A stretch of 46,221 nt of DNA from Fibrobacter sp. (GCA_024399065.1 JAKSIB010000027.1:1-46221); one strand, 5' to 3'. Positions 9,875-18,575 are shown, numbered from the stretch's first letter. The notes: a model not told the origin generated them from the letters alone. Translations and numbers: made by a program.

Positions 9875-11702
9875 TTTCTTCGTAATCGTCGCCGATGATG
9901 TAAGTGTCGAAGAAGTTCCAGAACTTGGATTCGGTCATTTCGGGGAACATGCCGCCGAAGGTGTAGTCCGGGAAGATCACTACAGACTTTGCATCTTCAG
10001 GAGAAACGATACCCTGGACGAAGTCGGTGAACTTTGCGGTAACCTTGCCGCTCTTGTCGGTGAAGTTGACGACGTTGGGGAAGATTTCGCCTTCGCTGCG
10101 AGCAAATACGGATCCGTCGGTGGTTTCCTTACAGAATTCGTTGCCCAGGTCGAGGTCGTTAATGGTAACTACCGGCGGAACATCGTCTTCGTCATCATAG
10201 CTGTAGTAGTTGTAGCTATCGCCATCGAGAGTGAACTTTGCAACGCAATCCACAACTTCCACGTTGAAGGTACCGTAGGCATAGCCACCTTCGTAGTCAA
10301 TGTTGAAGGAAATGGTAGTGCCGTCTTCACCTTCTTCGTAGTAGGCGGAAGCATAGGTTGCACCTTCGCTTTCGGCCAGGTCGTTCTGGATCTGACGTTC
10401 GCTCATGTAGGCTGCATAGGAACCGTAGAGTTCGGAATCCCACTGGGTGTCGCCATCGATGGAGAACCAGTCCTTGGGATCCACGACCTTGTAGTAAGGA
10501 GCGTAGCCCTTGATATCGGAGGTGAGTTCGAAGAACTTGCCTAGGTTCACCTTGTAGACCTGCTTGTCGAAGGTAATGTCGATGGCTTCGCTGAGGCCCT
10601 TCTTGTAGTATTCCAGGGAGTCGATGATCTTTTCCACCTGAGCGATACTCATGTCGGCATCTTCGCCCTTGCCCACAACGTACATGTCGTTGCTCTGGTC
10701 AATCTTGTTTTCTGCTTCGTACAGCTTGTATTCGAAACCGTACTTCACGTAGTCAATGGCGTTTTCCAGGTCGTTCGGAATGTTCTTGTAGCGGGTGAGC
10801 CAATCTTTCTTGACGGTGCCGAAGGGATGGTCGCGGTCCAGGAGTTCCACCACGTACTTGGCGCCAACGTTGGTCTTGTAGTTGGATTCGTTGAGGTTGA
10901 TGAGGGAATCGATCCAGTCGTACTTGCCGTCCTTGGAAACATCGATGTCGAAGCTTGCCACAGCGGTCATGATGGCGCGTGCAACGTAGAGGGCAGCAAC
11001 TGCGGGGCCGAATTCGCCGTTATCCAAGGTAACGGTGTGGTTGTCGAAGGAATACTTGATGCTGAAGGTTTCGGCATCCATCACGTTCTTGAAGTAGGTG
11101 ATGGCGGTATCCACTGCCGGGAGCCATTCGTTGGCGATTGCGTCCTGGATGCGGTCGGTAATGACCTTCTGGGAAGATTCCTTGGCCAGGGCTGCGGTCT
11201 TCACCACGATGTTTGCGGCGTCGCCAGCGTTAATCTTGTAGAGGGAAGCGCGAACGTCTACATCGCCAAGATCCATGTCGGATTCGGAGTCGTCGGAACC
11301 GATGAGGGTCTGGATGGTGTCTACGACGTCGTTAAAAGTCTTGTTGTTGAGAAGGTCTGCCACGGTAGCGAGGGCATAGCCCACCTGTGCTTCGCAGTTA
11401 CCCGGATGAGCGTCGAGAGCCTTGGAATATGCGCTCTTGATGGTGGCGCTCAGCTTCTGGGATTCCTTGAGGTCGCCTTCTGCGAAAGCTTCCATAAAGT
11501 CGTAGATATCCTGCTGGGCGGCGTTCATTTCCTTGATGGCGGATTCGTCGGTGAGTTCTTCACAGGCGGAAAGCTCGACCTTGACTTCTTCGCTGGGTTT
11601 TTCTTCGTTGCCGGAACCGACAGGATCTTCTGTAGTGGAACATGCAGCCATCATTGCTGCGACACTTGCGGCAGCGAGGGCTGTGGATTTCTTGAATTTC
11701 AT
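9855..11702 (-). CDS. lipoprotein, probable helical-repeat outer-membrane partner
   Basis: I place the start at ATG 11702 because AAAGGAGG lies just upstream and the next residues form a lipoprotein signal (MKFKKSTALAAASVAAMMAA, lipobox MAAC). The frame is open for 25 more codons upstream without support. The 615-residue product has a helical first half with a TPR-like portion (YSKALDAHPGNCEAQVGYAL) and an acidic, Tyr-rich second half ending in an EENDDYED tail. It is the first gene of a two-gene operon with the overlapping barrel gene. I do not recognise a named family. A role as a soluble partner of the downstream barrel is inference from the overlap. Confidence 0.75.
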   Translation of the reverse strand: MKFKKSTALAAASVAAMMAACSTTEDPVGSGNEEKPSEEVKVELSACEELTDESAIKEMNAAQQDIYDFMEAFAEGDLKESQKLSATIKSAYSKALDAHPGNCEAQVGYALATVADLLNNKTFNDVVDTIQTLIGSDDSESDMDLGDVDVRASLYKINAGDAANIVVKTAALAKESSQKVITDRIQDAIANEWLPAVDTAITYFKNVMDAETFSIKYSFDNHTVTLDNGEFGPAVAALYVARAIMTAVASFDIDVSKDGKYDWIDSLINLNESNYKTNVGAKYVVELLDRDHPFGTVKKDWLTRYKNIPNDLENAIDYVKYGFEYKLYEAENKIDQSNDMYVVGKGEDADMSIAQVEKIIDSLEYYKKGLSEAIDITFDKQVYKVNLGKFFELTSDIKGYAPYYKVVDPKDWFSIDGDTQWDSELYGSYAAYMSERQIQNDLAESEGATYASAYYEEGEDGTTISFNIDYEGGYAYGTFNVEVVDCVAKFTLDGDSYNYYSYDDEDDVPPVVTINDLDLGNEFCKETTDGSVFARSEGEIFPNVVNFTDKSGKVTAKFTDFVQGIVSPEDAKSVVIFPDYTFGGMFPEMTESKFWNFFDTYIIGDDYEENDDYED

Positions 11703-11855
11703 TACATGCCTCCTTTTACATACATGTTTTGGTTTTGAATAATTTACAAAAAACTTACGGGAAAAAGCCGTTTTCAAGGAAAAAACTCGAAAAAAGTGAT
11801 TTTGGTTAAATTCAAAAGAATTATATTTCGCAAAAATCTATAGGATGGAGAATTT

Positions 11856-12680
11856 ATGGTAAAGCTCAATATTGCCCTGGGTGTACTGGGATTTGGTCTG
11901 CTGGCAGCTTCCTGCAGCGATAATATCACCAACAACTACTACGAATCCGAAGCTAGGGTAGATACCCTGGTGGTGCTGGATACCATACACCAGATCGATA
12001 CCATCCATTCTATCGACACCCTGTACATCAGCGAGCACGATACCATCCACTCCATCGACACCCTGGTGGGTCTCAACGGACTTTCCGCCTACGAAATCGC
12101 CGTGAAGAACGGCTACGAAGGCTCCGAGGAAGAATGGGTGAAGAACACCATCTTCAGTTTCGTGAAGGACGACCGCGACGAGCAGGCCTACAAGACCGTG
12201 CGTATCGGTAACCAGGTGTGGATGGCCGAAGATATTGCCTACCGAATCCCCGAAGGCGGCGATGGAGCTTACTCCTGGTCCGAGGCCAAGGAAGACGCCT
12301 GCTTCGACGGCTGGCACCTGCCTAGCGAAGGCGACTGGGAAGACCTTTTCGACTACATTGGCGGTAGCGAGGTTGCCGGTGTTCTTCTGAGATCCACCGA
12401 CGCATGGCGCACCATCGAGAACAAGACCGATTCCTACACGACCGACTTCAAGGGCGTGGACGCCTACGGCTTTAACGTAAAGCCCATCGACGAACGCAAT
12501 ACCAACAATTCCACCATGGCAGTGACCCTGAAGTCCACCAAGTACTGGACCTCCACCAAGGCCAAGGAAGGTGGTGACGGCAAGGTGGTGGTATTCAGCG
12601 GTGACCGCGACGCCGTTACGGTTACTGCAGGCGACTCCGACGACACTTACGCCGTTCGCTGCCTGAAAGACTCCGAATAA
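11856..12680 (+). CDS. FISUMP-domain lipoprotein with DTIHxIDT repeats
   Basis: The 274 residues start at ATG 11856 after a TAGGATGGAG motif. The lipoprotein signal has lipobox LAASC. A spacer follows with near-repeats DTIHQIDTIHSIDTL and DTIHSIDTLVGL, then the linker motif LSAYEIAVKNGYEGSEEEW. A single FISUMP domain closes the protein: DRDEQAYKTVRIGNQVWMAE, CFDGWHLP, YWTSTKAKE and final YAVRCLKD. A repetitive stalk with a terminal domain suggests surface presentation away from the membrane. The TTACGGGAAAAA motif seen near other genes in this window occurs upstream at about 11755. It is followed at 6 bp by the acyltransferase gene and may be cotranscribed with it. Confidence 0.85.
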   Translation: MVKLNIALGVLGFGLLAASCSDNITNNYYESEARVDTLVVLDTIHQIDTIHSIDTLYISEHDTIHSIDTLVGLNGLSAYEIAVKNGYEGSEEEWVKNTIFSFVKDDRDEQAYKTVRIGNQVWMAEDIAYRIPEGGDGAYSWSEAKEDACFDGWHLPSEGDWEDLFDYIGGSEVAGVLLRSTDAWRTIENKTDSYTTDFKGVDAYGFNVKPIDERNTNNSTMAVTLKSTKYWTSTKAKEGGDGKVVVFSGDRDAVTVTAGDSDDTYAVRCLKDSE

Positions 12681-12686
12681 TCATTT

Positions 12687-13826
12687 ATGGAAAAGAACAT
12701 AACGCCGGATACCTTCCTCTCGAAAGATGACACCAAGGTCATGAAGGCCTTTGCCATCTGCCTTATGCTCATGCACCACTTGTGGTGCTTCCCGAACCGC
12801 CTGGCAGGGGAACCCCTCATCAACCTCTCCACGGTTTTCGGTGTCTCCTCCCCGGTATTCTTCGGCTTCTTCGGAAAGATCTGCGTTTCCATGTTCTTTT
12901 TCCTGGGCGGCTATGGCGTATACAAGAGCTATTTCGGCCGCAAGTTCGACCTTGTGGGCAAGCTGAAGGGCCTCTACTTTGCCTACTGGAAGGTGTTCCT
13001 GATCTTTATCCCAATTGGATTCATTTTCTTCTCTGACCAGGGGAACTATTGCCTGGATCCTTTCATTTGCACCAGGTTCTCCACCTTCTCCACCCGTGAG
13101 CTTATCTCCAACTTTTTGGGATTCACCTCCACCTACAATAGGGAATGGTGGTTCCTGAGCAGCTATGCCTTTGCCCTGGTGACCTTCCCGTTCATCCGTG
13201 GCGTTATCGACAGGCATACCGCCCGCATGAACCTCTTCTTGATGCTCATCGTGAGCCTGCTGATGGTGAACGTTTTCCCGGGCCTGGCCCAGAACCAGAC
13301 CATCGGCGTGCTGGCCAATAACCGTATCTACCTGAAGTTCTTCTGCCAGATCGCGCCCTACGCCACCAGCTTCTGGATGGGTGCCATTGTTGCAAGGAGC
13401 GGCCTGCTGGATCGCCTACACGAAGGCCTCAGGGCTCACAACCTGCTGAACCCGGCCTTTGATATCCTGGTATGGGTGGCTGTGATTTTCCTGAGGCAGC
13501 TTGAGCTTGGCGAAGTGTTCGATATCTTCTTTATCCCTGTGCTTACCGTGGTGACCATTGACCTGGTGAACCGAATCAAGCTGGTGCGCAAGGGTTGCAT
13601 TCTCGTTGGCAAGCAGAGCACAAACATGTGGCTTACCCACACGTTCTTCTGCTATTATATCGGCGCCCTTTCTGCGGTGGTGACCGCTCCCAGGTACGCC
13701 ATCTTGTCGCTTCCGGTGCTGATCGCCCTTACCTTTGTGTGCTCATATGCCATCAACTACTTCTGGAAAGGAGTGGGCATGGGCTACGGCAAGGTGAAGG
13801 AACTTATTTGTGGAAAGGTACAGTAA
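12687..13826 (+). CDS. acyltransferase-3 family integral membrane protein
   Basis: The 379 residues carry about ten hydrophobic segments. The N-terminal DTKVMKAFAICLMLMHHLW contains the His of the acyltransferase-3 (OafA/NodX-like) family, followed by FFFLGGYGVYKSYF and EWWFLSSYAFALVTFPFI. Family members transfer acetyl or other acyl groups from a cytoplasmic donor to sugars or lipids of the envelope. The acceptor cannot be read from sequence. It starts 6 bp after the FISUMP lipoprotein stop with no clear ribosome binding site of its own, suggesting coupling. Its 3' end overlaps the convergent lipoprotein gene by 23 bp. Confidence 0.8.
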   Translation: MEKNITPDTFLSKDDTKVMKAFAICLMLMHHLWCFPNRLAGEPLINLSTVFGVSSPVFFGFFGKICVSMFFFLGGYGVYKSYFGRKFDLVGKLKGLYFAYWKVFLIFIPIGFIFFSDQGNYCLDPFICTRFSTFSTRELISNFLGFTSTYNREWWFLSSYAFALVTFPFIRGVIDRHTARMNLFLMLIVSLLMVNVFPGLAQNQTIGVLANNRIYLKFFCQIAPYATSFWMGAIVARSGLLDRLHEGLRAHNLLNPAFDILVWVAVIFLRQLELGEVFDIFFIPVLTVVTIDLVNRIKLVRKGCILVGKQSTNMWLTHTFFCYYIGALSAVVTAPRYAILSLPVLIALTFVCSYAINYFWKGVGMGYGKVKELICGKVQ

Positions 13827-14964
13827 CCAGGCAACCGCCGTTGTAAGGTCCAACGGACATAATATGGAATCGGCCTCTGGTGCCGTTTGCACCCTGGATC
13901 TTGAAGGTGACTGTTCCGATCTGCTTGGCGGCTTCTTCGCCAGTTAGAGTTGCGGAACCTGTCGGAACCAATTCGCTCCAGGCAACATTCTCGACTCGGC
14001 CTGTGGTATCGGCGGGCAGAACCTTAGATACCCCGGAGCTCAGTTCAAGAATTATGGGGTCGTCGGAGTAATAGGATACGCAGAGCCCGCCCCAGGAAGA
14101 AGCATCAACAACAAAGGGCTTGCCGTTATCATCTTCACCGCCGATGTTGAAGTTCAGGGACACGTAGGGGTCCTTGTCTAAGGAATGTTTTTCCAATTGG
14201 TAGGAGCCGCATATGCCGAGGCATTCTTCGATAATGGGGTCAAGGGATCCAATGAAGCCTAGATCTGTCGTGATAGGCCAGATGGTGAGGGAGGCGCCAC
14301 CTTCCTTACTGTCGTGTCCACTGATCCAGTAGCCAGATGTTTCGTTGCCCTCGTCGCAGTGGGTATTCATCTGGTACAGGCACATGTCGCCAAACCAGGT
14401 ATCCATAATGCCACAAGGGCTGCCGGGAGTATGGGGCTTCTGCGTCCAAACCAGCGAACCATTCCAGCCTCTTTCGCAAAAGTACTCGATGGAGGGGTTG
14501 ACCTTGCCGTGGGTGGTTGCCCCTTCTACGCATTCTATGCCGTAGGTGTCAATCTGGCTTTGGAGAGCTGCCTCCCAGTTGGGCTTGGAATACTTGGTGC
14601 ATTCATAGTAGCGGTCTTCGTGGAGCGCCATTGTTCCAAATTTTTCCTCGGTGCATTCGCCAAGGGCCTTCGTGACATTCTCGTAGTAGTAGGGGCCAAA
14701 ATCCCAAGATGAGGAGGAGAACGGGGGCTTGACAGATGAACTTGAAATTTCTGCGACAGGTGCGCTGGAGGAGCTCGGGGGCTCAACAGATGAACTTGAA
14801 ATTTCTGCGACAGGTGCGCTGGAGGAACTCGGGGGCTCGACAGATGAACTTGAAATTTCTGCGACAGGTGCGCTGGAGGAACTCGGGTTGTCGGAACAGC
14901 CTGCAAGCATGGAACCTGCCAGTGCTGCAACAAAAGCCGTGGTCAAGAAACGATTTGTTCTCAT
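13804..14964 (-). CDS. lipoprotein with tandem Ser/Pro linker repeats
   Basis: The start at ATG 14964 is supported by GGGAG about 7 bases upstream. The lipoprotein signal (TTAFVAALAGSMLAGC, lipobox LAGC) is followed by three 18-residue repeats of the type SSSSAPVAEISSSSVEPP, then a globular region of about 300 residues containing several Cys (ECVEGATTHGK, YFCERGWNGSLVW, DTWFGDMCLYQ). A late strand region (LNFNIGGEDDNGKPFVVDAS) looks like a carbohydrate-binding-type beta-sandwich, but I cannot name a family. Ser-rich linkers between modules are common in Fibrobacter surface proteins. It is monocistronic and convergent with the acyltransferase gene. Confidence 0.75.
   Translation of the reverse strand: MRTNRFLTTAFVAALAGSMLAGCSDNPSSSSAPVAEISSSSVEPPSSSSAPVAEISSSSVEPPSSSSAPVAEISSSSVKPPFSSSSWDFGPYYYENVTKALGECTEEKFGTMALHEDRYYECTKYSKPNWEAALQSQIDTYGIECVEGATTHGKVNPSIEYFCERGWNGSLVWTQKPHTPGSPCGIMDTWFGDMCLYQMNTHCDEGNETSGYWISGHDSKEGGASLTIWPITTDLGFIGSLDPIIEECLGICGSYQLEKHSLDKDPYVSLNFNIGGEDDNGKPFVVDASSWGGLCVSYYSDDPIILELSSGVSKVLPADTTGRVENVAWSELVPTGSATLTGEEAAKQIGTVTFKIQGANGTRGRFHIMSVGPYNGGCLVTVPFHK
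14732..14887. repeat. three 54-bp in-frame tandem repeats
   Basis: Three near-identical 54-bp units (starts 14732, 14786, 14840; the third slightly short) encode the 18-residue Ser/Pro linker of the lipoprotein on the minus strand. Differences are single bases only, suggesting recent expansion. Confidence 0.9.
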
Positions 14965-15002
14965 ATAAACTCCCAAAAAGTTTTACAATCCTTGAAAATA
15001 TA

Positions 15003-15038
15003 TATAAAAAACATCCCGACATCGCTTAGATGCCGGGA
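15003..15038 (-). terminator. intrinsic terminator of the DUF6261-like gene
   Basis: On the minus strand: TCCCGGCATC, loop TAAGC, GATGTCGGGA, then TGTTTTTTAT. One mismatch in a 10-bp stem. Confidence 0.8.
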
Positions 15039-15077
15039 CTTTTGTCTCCTTCTAACGTTTTATATGTATTGTGTAGA

Positions 15078-15899
15078 TCATGCTGCATTTTCTACACCCA
15101 CCGTGGAATCATTGTCCGTGGTGGGGGCGGCATTGTTCGCCGCTTCATTGTTCGCCGCAGTTTCTGTGGCTTCGGTAGTCGCAGCGTTTTCTGCTTTTTC
15201 CTTCTTTTTAGGTTTCTGGCGCATCTTGAGCTGCACCTTCTTTGCGATTACAATCTTGTCCATGCATTCGAGGAAGTTGCTGCAACTTTCGCTTCCTTCG
15301 GCAGCCTTGAAGAATGCCGCACCTACCAAGATGTTGTATGCCTTGATGCAGGCGGCGCGCAAAATCTTGCAGTTCTCGATTTCCTTCTGGCAGCGCTTGG
15401 AGAATCTGGCGAGATCGGCTTCCATGAACTGGCGGTTTGCTGTTTCGAGTCGTTCTGCCCATTCCTTGAATCCGCAGGCGGCGAGCTTTTCTTCGTCAAA
15501 TACCTTGAGCCCCTGGATGATACTGTCGAAGATACCTGTAGATTTCGCCTGGTTCGCCTTGATGGGGGAGGGGGTGGAATCGAACAGCTTGCTGATCTGT
15601 TCGCCGATTTCAGCGACGCTTGCATCGGGAATCTTGGTGGCGGCCATAGCCACCTTGCGGCTCGCCACGTAAATATCGTTTCGTTCGATGTCAAGATCAT
15701 GAGCCTTCTTTTCCACGGAGTCGGTGAAGCTTGCCTTCAGGAATTCGGAAAGAGCGTTCACGGAACTTTCGTATTCTGCGACAGCCTTTTGAACATCCTT
15801 GTCTGTGATTGCCTTGGCGAGATTCACGCCTTCGGAATGGAGGCCCTTGAATTCGTCGTTGTGGAGGAGGGAGAAGGTGATAGAAGTAATCATTTTCAT
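15078..15899 (-). CDS. DUF6261-like helical protein
   Basis: The 273 residues begin MKMITSITFSLLHNDEF, which resembles the start of DUF6261 proteins found in Bacteroidota and Fibrobacterota (I..I.F.LLHN). The body is almost entirely helical, and the C-terminus changes to a basic stretch (QLKMRQKPKKKEKAEN) followed by an Ala/Thr/Asn-rich low-complexity tail. No signal peptide or membrane segment is visible, so a cytoplasmic location is likely. The gene is monocistronic with its own terminator. Function unknown; some DUF6261 genes lie near mobile elements, and here an Rpn nuclease locus is adjacent, but a link is only inference. Confidence 0.6.
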   Translation of the reverse strand: MKMITSITFSLLHNDEFKGLHSEGVNLAKAITDKDVQKAVAEYESSVNALSEFLKASFTDSVEKKAHDLDIERNDIYVASRKVAMAATKIPDASVAEIGEQISKLFDSTPSPIKANQAKSTGIFDSIIQGLKVFDEEKLAACGFKEWAERLETANRQFMEADLARFSKRCQKEIENCKILRAACIKAYNILVGAAFFKAAEGSESCSNFLECMDKIVIAKKVQLKMRQKPKKKEKAENAATTEATETAANNEAANNAAPTTDNDSTVGVENAA

Positions 15900-16121
15900 A
15901 TTAGAAACCTCGTTTTGAGAGTTTGTTTATGTTTCAGCTTTCGTGTTCACCGTTTGGGTGTTCCGCGTCGGCCTTGAGAATAAACTACGAAGTTCGAATG
16001 TCTCAGATGGTCACGATTGTGTAAAAGTTTATGTTAGTTTTGTCACGTTTGTGTCACGTTTTGACCATTGTATGACAATGTATTTTTGTTGTCATTCATT
16101 TTTTTTGAGGAGCATCGTTTT

Positions 16122-16664
16122 GAATTTGATATGGTGCTCCGACTTTTTGCATAGTTATGATTTAGAAATGAACTGGCGCTCCGACTTTTGGAAAAGTTCC
16201 GTTTTGGAATTGAAATGGTGTTCCAACTTTTGGAAAAGTTCCATTTTAGAAATGAACTGGCGCTCCGACTTTTGGAAAAGTTCCGTTTTGGAATTGAACT
16301 GGTGTTCCAACTTTTGGAAAAGTTGCGTTTTAGAAATGAACTGACGCTCCGACTTATGGAAAAGTTCCATTTTAGAATTGAAATGGCGCTCCGACTTTTA
16401 GAAAAGTTCCATTTTGGAATTGAACTGGCGCTCCGACTTTTGGAAAAGTTCCATTTTAGAATTGAACTGGTGTTCCAACTTTTGGAAAAGTTCCGTTTTA
16501 AAATTGAACTGACGCTCCGACTTATGGAAAAGTTCCGTTTTGAAATTGAAAAGACTCTCCGACTTATGGAAAAGTTCCATTTTAGAATTGAAATGACGCT
16601 CCGACTTATGGAAAAGTTCCATTTTAAAACTGAAATGATGCTCCGATTTTTTATGAAGAACGAG
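16122..16664. repeat. 42-bp tandem repeat array, about 12-13 units
   Basis: Eleven full 42-bp units start at 16165, 16207, 16249 and so on to 16585, with degenerate units at both ends (16122 and 16627). The shared core is CTTTTGGAAAAGTTCC followed by RTTTTR and GAAWTGAAMTG. Two unit types alternate: GCGCTCCGAC (most) and GTGTTCCAAC (units 2, 4 and 8), which differ at three linked positions. The core is nearly self-complementary. The unit length is 14 codons, so several frames on both strands stay open and give 14-residue repeats (for example LLEKFHFRNELALR on plus, KTELFQKLEHQFNS on minus). None has a convincing ribosome binding site. Confidence 0.92.
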
Positions 16665-16707
16665 ATTTTTTTGTGCTGAACAATAATTTTTTTTGACAAC
16701 TACGAAA

Positions 16708-16757
16708 TTTTTTACAAAAATATCGTGCCGATTCAGACATTTCCTGCGTGTATATAT
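16708..16757 (+). promoter_or_regulatory. upstream block shared by the two Rpn genes, copy 1
   Basis: TTTTTTACAAAAA, about 16 variable bases, then CAGACATTTCCTGCGTGT (16734-16751) and TATATA. The same arrangement, with the 18-bp part identical, occurs at 18478-18529 in front of the second Rpn gene, though the coding sequences that follow are unrelated at the start. A shared promoter or protein site is likely; I cannot assign -35 and -10 boxes with confidence. Confidence 0.5.
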
Positions 16758-16847
16758 GCGGATAGGATGTTCATCCTTTTCCGCCGTGCATGTGCCCGGC
16801 GCAGGGCCGCCAGCGAAATCGGCAGGTAGCCAGGAACAAAGAAGATA

Positions 16848-17768
16848 ATGACAAAGAATTTGGATCACGATAAATTCTTCAAGACGGCGCTGGGCAAACC
16901 CGAACGTGCCGCCCAGCTGCTCCGCCTTGCAGCAAAGCATAACGAGGGACTGCAGGATTTCCTTGCGGCAGTGAATCTTGATACCTTGCAGCCCATGCCC
17001 GGCGAGGCAACCCGCGAGGGACTCTCGGGTGCATCCGACCTTACGTTCCGTGTGAACTTGAGGGGCTCCGAACAGATGGCGAATCTTCACGTGGGCGTGC
17101 TTCTGGAGCACAAGTCCTACGAGGATCACGATGTTCTGCAGCAACTGATGAAGTATTATTTCGAGGTTATCCTGCAGAAGGCTGGGAACATTCCGACTGT
17201 TGCAATCATCGTTTACAACGGCAGTGACGACTGGAACCCGATTACGGACCCCAGCTACGCAACTCCCTACCCAGAATATCCTGCTTACTTTAACAAGGTG
17301 GGATACCCGTTCATCTGCGAGTTCATTGACGTGGGCGATGAAATCGATACGGTGGACTTTGCGAATGCGGACCCTCAGCTTGCTTTGGCTCTCGTTGCCA
17401 TGCGTTACGCATTTGAACCTAGCGAACGCGAACGTTTCCTCGCTGCGCTGAAGGCCTTCAAGGCTTTGGGTCGCGAAGGTGCCCTTGACTTCCTCAAGGA
17501 GGTATATGTATATTTGCGCAAGGTAATTCCCGTAAAGGATAAGGAGCTGTTCATGGATACCGAAGAAGTCTTGCGCAATAAGGGCTACAAGTCTATTTCC
17601 GACGCCGACATCGAACTCGGTGAACAGAGGGGTATTGAAAAGACCAAACTTGAGGACGCCGAGGCGTTCCTCCGTGACGGAGACCCTGTCGATCGTGTTG
17701 CTCGAGTCCTTAAGCTCCCTCTCGAAACGGTGCAGGCCATCGCCGACAGGATTGCGAAACCGGCTTGA
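16848..17768 (+). CDS. Rpn family PD-(D/E)XK nuclease, Transposase_31 (PF04754) type
   Basis: The 306-residue product matches the YhgA/RpnA-like layout: an N-terminal HDKFFKTALGKPERAAQLL segment, then the nuclease core with Asp in SDLTFRV and the E-x-K pair in HVGVLLEHKSYEDHD, then VAIIVYNGSDDWNP. Rpn proteins are DNA endonucleases that promote RecA-independent recombination. The last 40 residues (from KLEDAEAFLRDGDPVDRVAR on) match the end of the second Rpn gene at 18576 almost exactly, though the rest of the two proteins differs. A hairpin terminator and a small gene follow, also duplicated downstream. ATG 16848 has only a weak AAGAAG site. Confidence 0.85.
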   Translation: MTKNLDHDKFFKTALGKPERAAQLLRLAAKHNEGLQDFLAAVNLDTLQPMPGEATREGLSGASDLTFRVNLRGSEQMANLHVGVLLEHKSYEDHDVLQQLMKYYFEVILQKAGNIPTVAIIVYNGSDDWNPITDPSYATPYPEYPAYFNKVGYPFICEFIDVGDEIDTVDFANADPQLALALVAMRYAFEPSERERFLAALKAFKALGREGALDFLKEVYVYLRKVIPVKDKELFMDTEEVLRNKGYKSISDADIELGEQRGIEKTKLEDAEAFLRDGDPVDRVARVLKLPLETVQAIADRIAKPA

Positions 17769-17788
17769 AACCGTCGCTAGCATTTGTT

Positions 17789-17823
17789 GAAATCCCCGGG
17801 GCGTATACCCTGGGGTTTCTTTA
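17789..17823 (+). terminator. terminator between Rpn gene 1 and its companion
   Basis: GAAATCCCCGGG, short loop, CCCTGGGGTTTC, then TTTATT. An identical copy is at 19526-19560. Confidence 0.7.
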
Positions 17824-17896
17824 TTGTCGCCTGCTGAGCGACAAAAAATGCACCTCGGGAAGTTACATTAGTGGAAATTTTAGAAACGAGGTGATT

Positions 17897-18418
17897 ATGA
17901 CAGCCCAGGTCCACGAAAAACTGATTCTCAACGGCAAAAGAACATCCATGGCGTTCTGCCCGCCGATTCCCGATTCACCCGAAATCCTTACAAGGCTCAC
18001 CGATGAGGAGGTTCGCGAGAAAATGGCCGCCGGTAAAATCGACGGCATCATCTATTCCACGGCATGCTGGAGAGGCTATATCGGCACCTGGGAAATCAAG
18101 GACGACAAGTTCTACCTAAAGAAAATTGATGGGGCGGTTCGCCTTGCCAAAAAGGAACCTATTCAGGCCACCTGGTTTACGGGGGTGCTCAGGATTCCCC
18201 AGGGCAAGGAACTGCACTATGTGCACATGGGCTTCGGCTCCATCTACGAAAGGGATCTGCTGATTAAAATCCAGGAAGGCGTGGTGGTGGATCAGAAAGT
18301 CATCGACAACACCGATAAGGCCAAAAAGGCTGAAAACCAGAGCATCGAGGAACAGTTCCTTGAAAGCTTCAGGAACATGCCCGGCAACGAAAACCACTTT
18401 GACGGTGATGATATGTAA
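17897..18418 (+). CDS. Rpn-cassette companion protein, copy 1 (unknown function)
   Basis: The start at ATG 17897 follows ACGAGGTG, 6 bases upstream. The frame is open further back through a terminator, so earlier starts are unlikely. The product has 173 residues with no signal peptide or membrane segment. It contains the stretches TSMAFCPPIPDSPEILTRL and CWRGYIGTWEIKDDKFYLKK, and an acidic C-terminus (NENHFDGDDM). No named family was recognised. The GYIGTWEI-x-KFYL strand pair suggests a small beta domain. It is encoded in an exact second copy at 19634-20155. In both places it follows an Rpn-family nuclease gene after a terminator and ends in another terminator, so it appears to be an independently expressed partner. 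Confidence 0.7.
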   Translation: MTAQVHEKLILNGKRTSMAFCPPIPDSPEILTRLTDEEVREKMAAGKIDGIIYSTACWRGYIGTWEIKDDKFYLKKIDGAVRLAKKEPIQATWFTGVLRIPQGKELHYVHMGFGSIYERDLLIKIQEGVVVDQKVIDNTDKAKKAENQSIEEQFLESFRNMPGNENHFDGDDM

Positions 18419-18435
18419 CGAATTTTGTGTTGTGT

Positions 18436-18470
18436 CGGGAACCCCGGGGCGAGAGCTTCGGGGTTCTTTT
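18436..18470 (+). terminator. terminator of companion gene copy 1
   Basis: GAACCCCGGGGCGAGAGCTTCGGGGTTC: GAACCCCG pairs with CGGGGTTC around an 11-12 base loop, then TTTTTT. Confidence 0.8.
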
Positions 18471-18477
18471 TTGCACT

Positions 18478-18529
18478 TTTTTTACAAAAAACATGGGGTC
18501 GTTCCAGACATTTCCTGCGTGTTATAGAA
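18478..18529 (+). promoter_or_regulatory. upstream block shared by the two Rpn genes, copy 2
   Basis: TTTTTACAAAAAA, a variable stretch, then CAGACATTTCCTGCGTGT (18505-18522) and TTATAG. It is the counterpart of 16708-16757 and lies about 50 bp before the strong ribosome binding site of the second Rpn gene. Confidence 0.5.
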
Positions 18530-18575
18530 GGCGGGTCACAAGCCTGCAAAAATTCTATAACCGATAGGAGGTGAA

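Larger units (their letters stand above)
17668..18439 (+). repeat. direct duplication of the Rpn 3' cassette, copy 1
   Basis: About 770 bp, apparently identical to 19405-20176 at an offset of 1737 bp. It covers the end of the Rpn coding region, a terminator and the entire downstream 173-residue gene. Similarity extends a little to each side (17647 leftward boundary, 18470 rightward) with a few mismatches and a 1-bp indel. Confidence 0.95.

Noticed and set aside
16122-16664. CRISPR array
   Set aside because: Units are contiguous 42-bp tandem repeats with no unique spacers and no cas genes nearby.
16398-17783. 461-codon minus-strand frame across the Rpn gene and repeat array
   Set aside because: Antisense to a clear nuclease gene; the repeat part is open only because 42 bp is a multiple of three.
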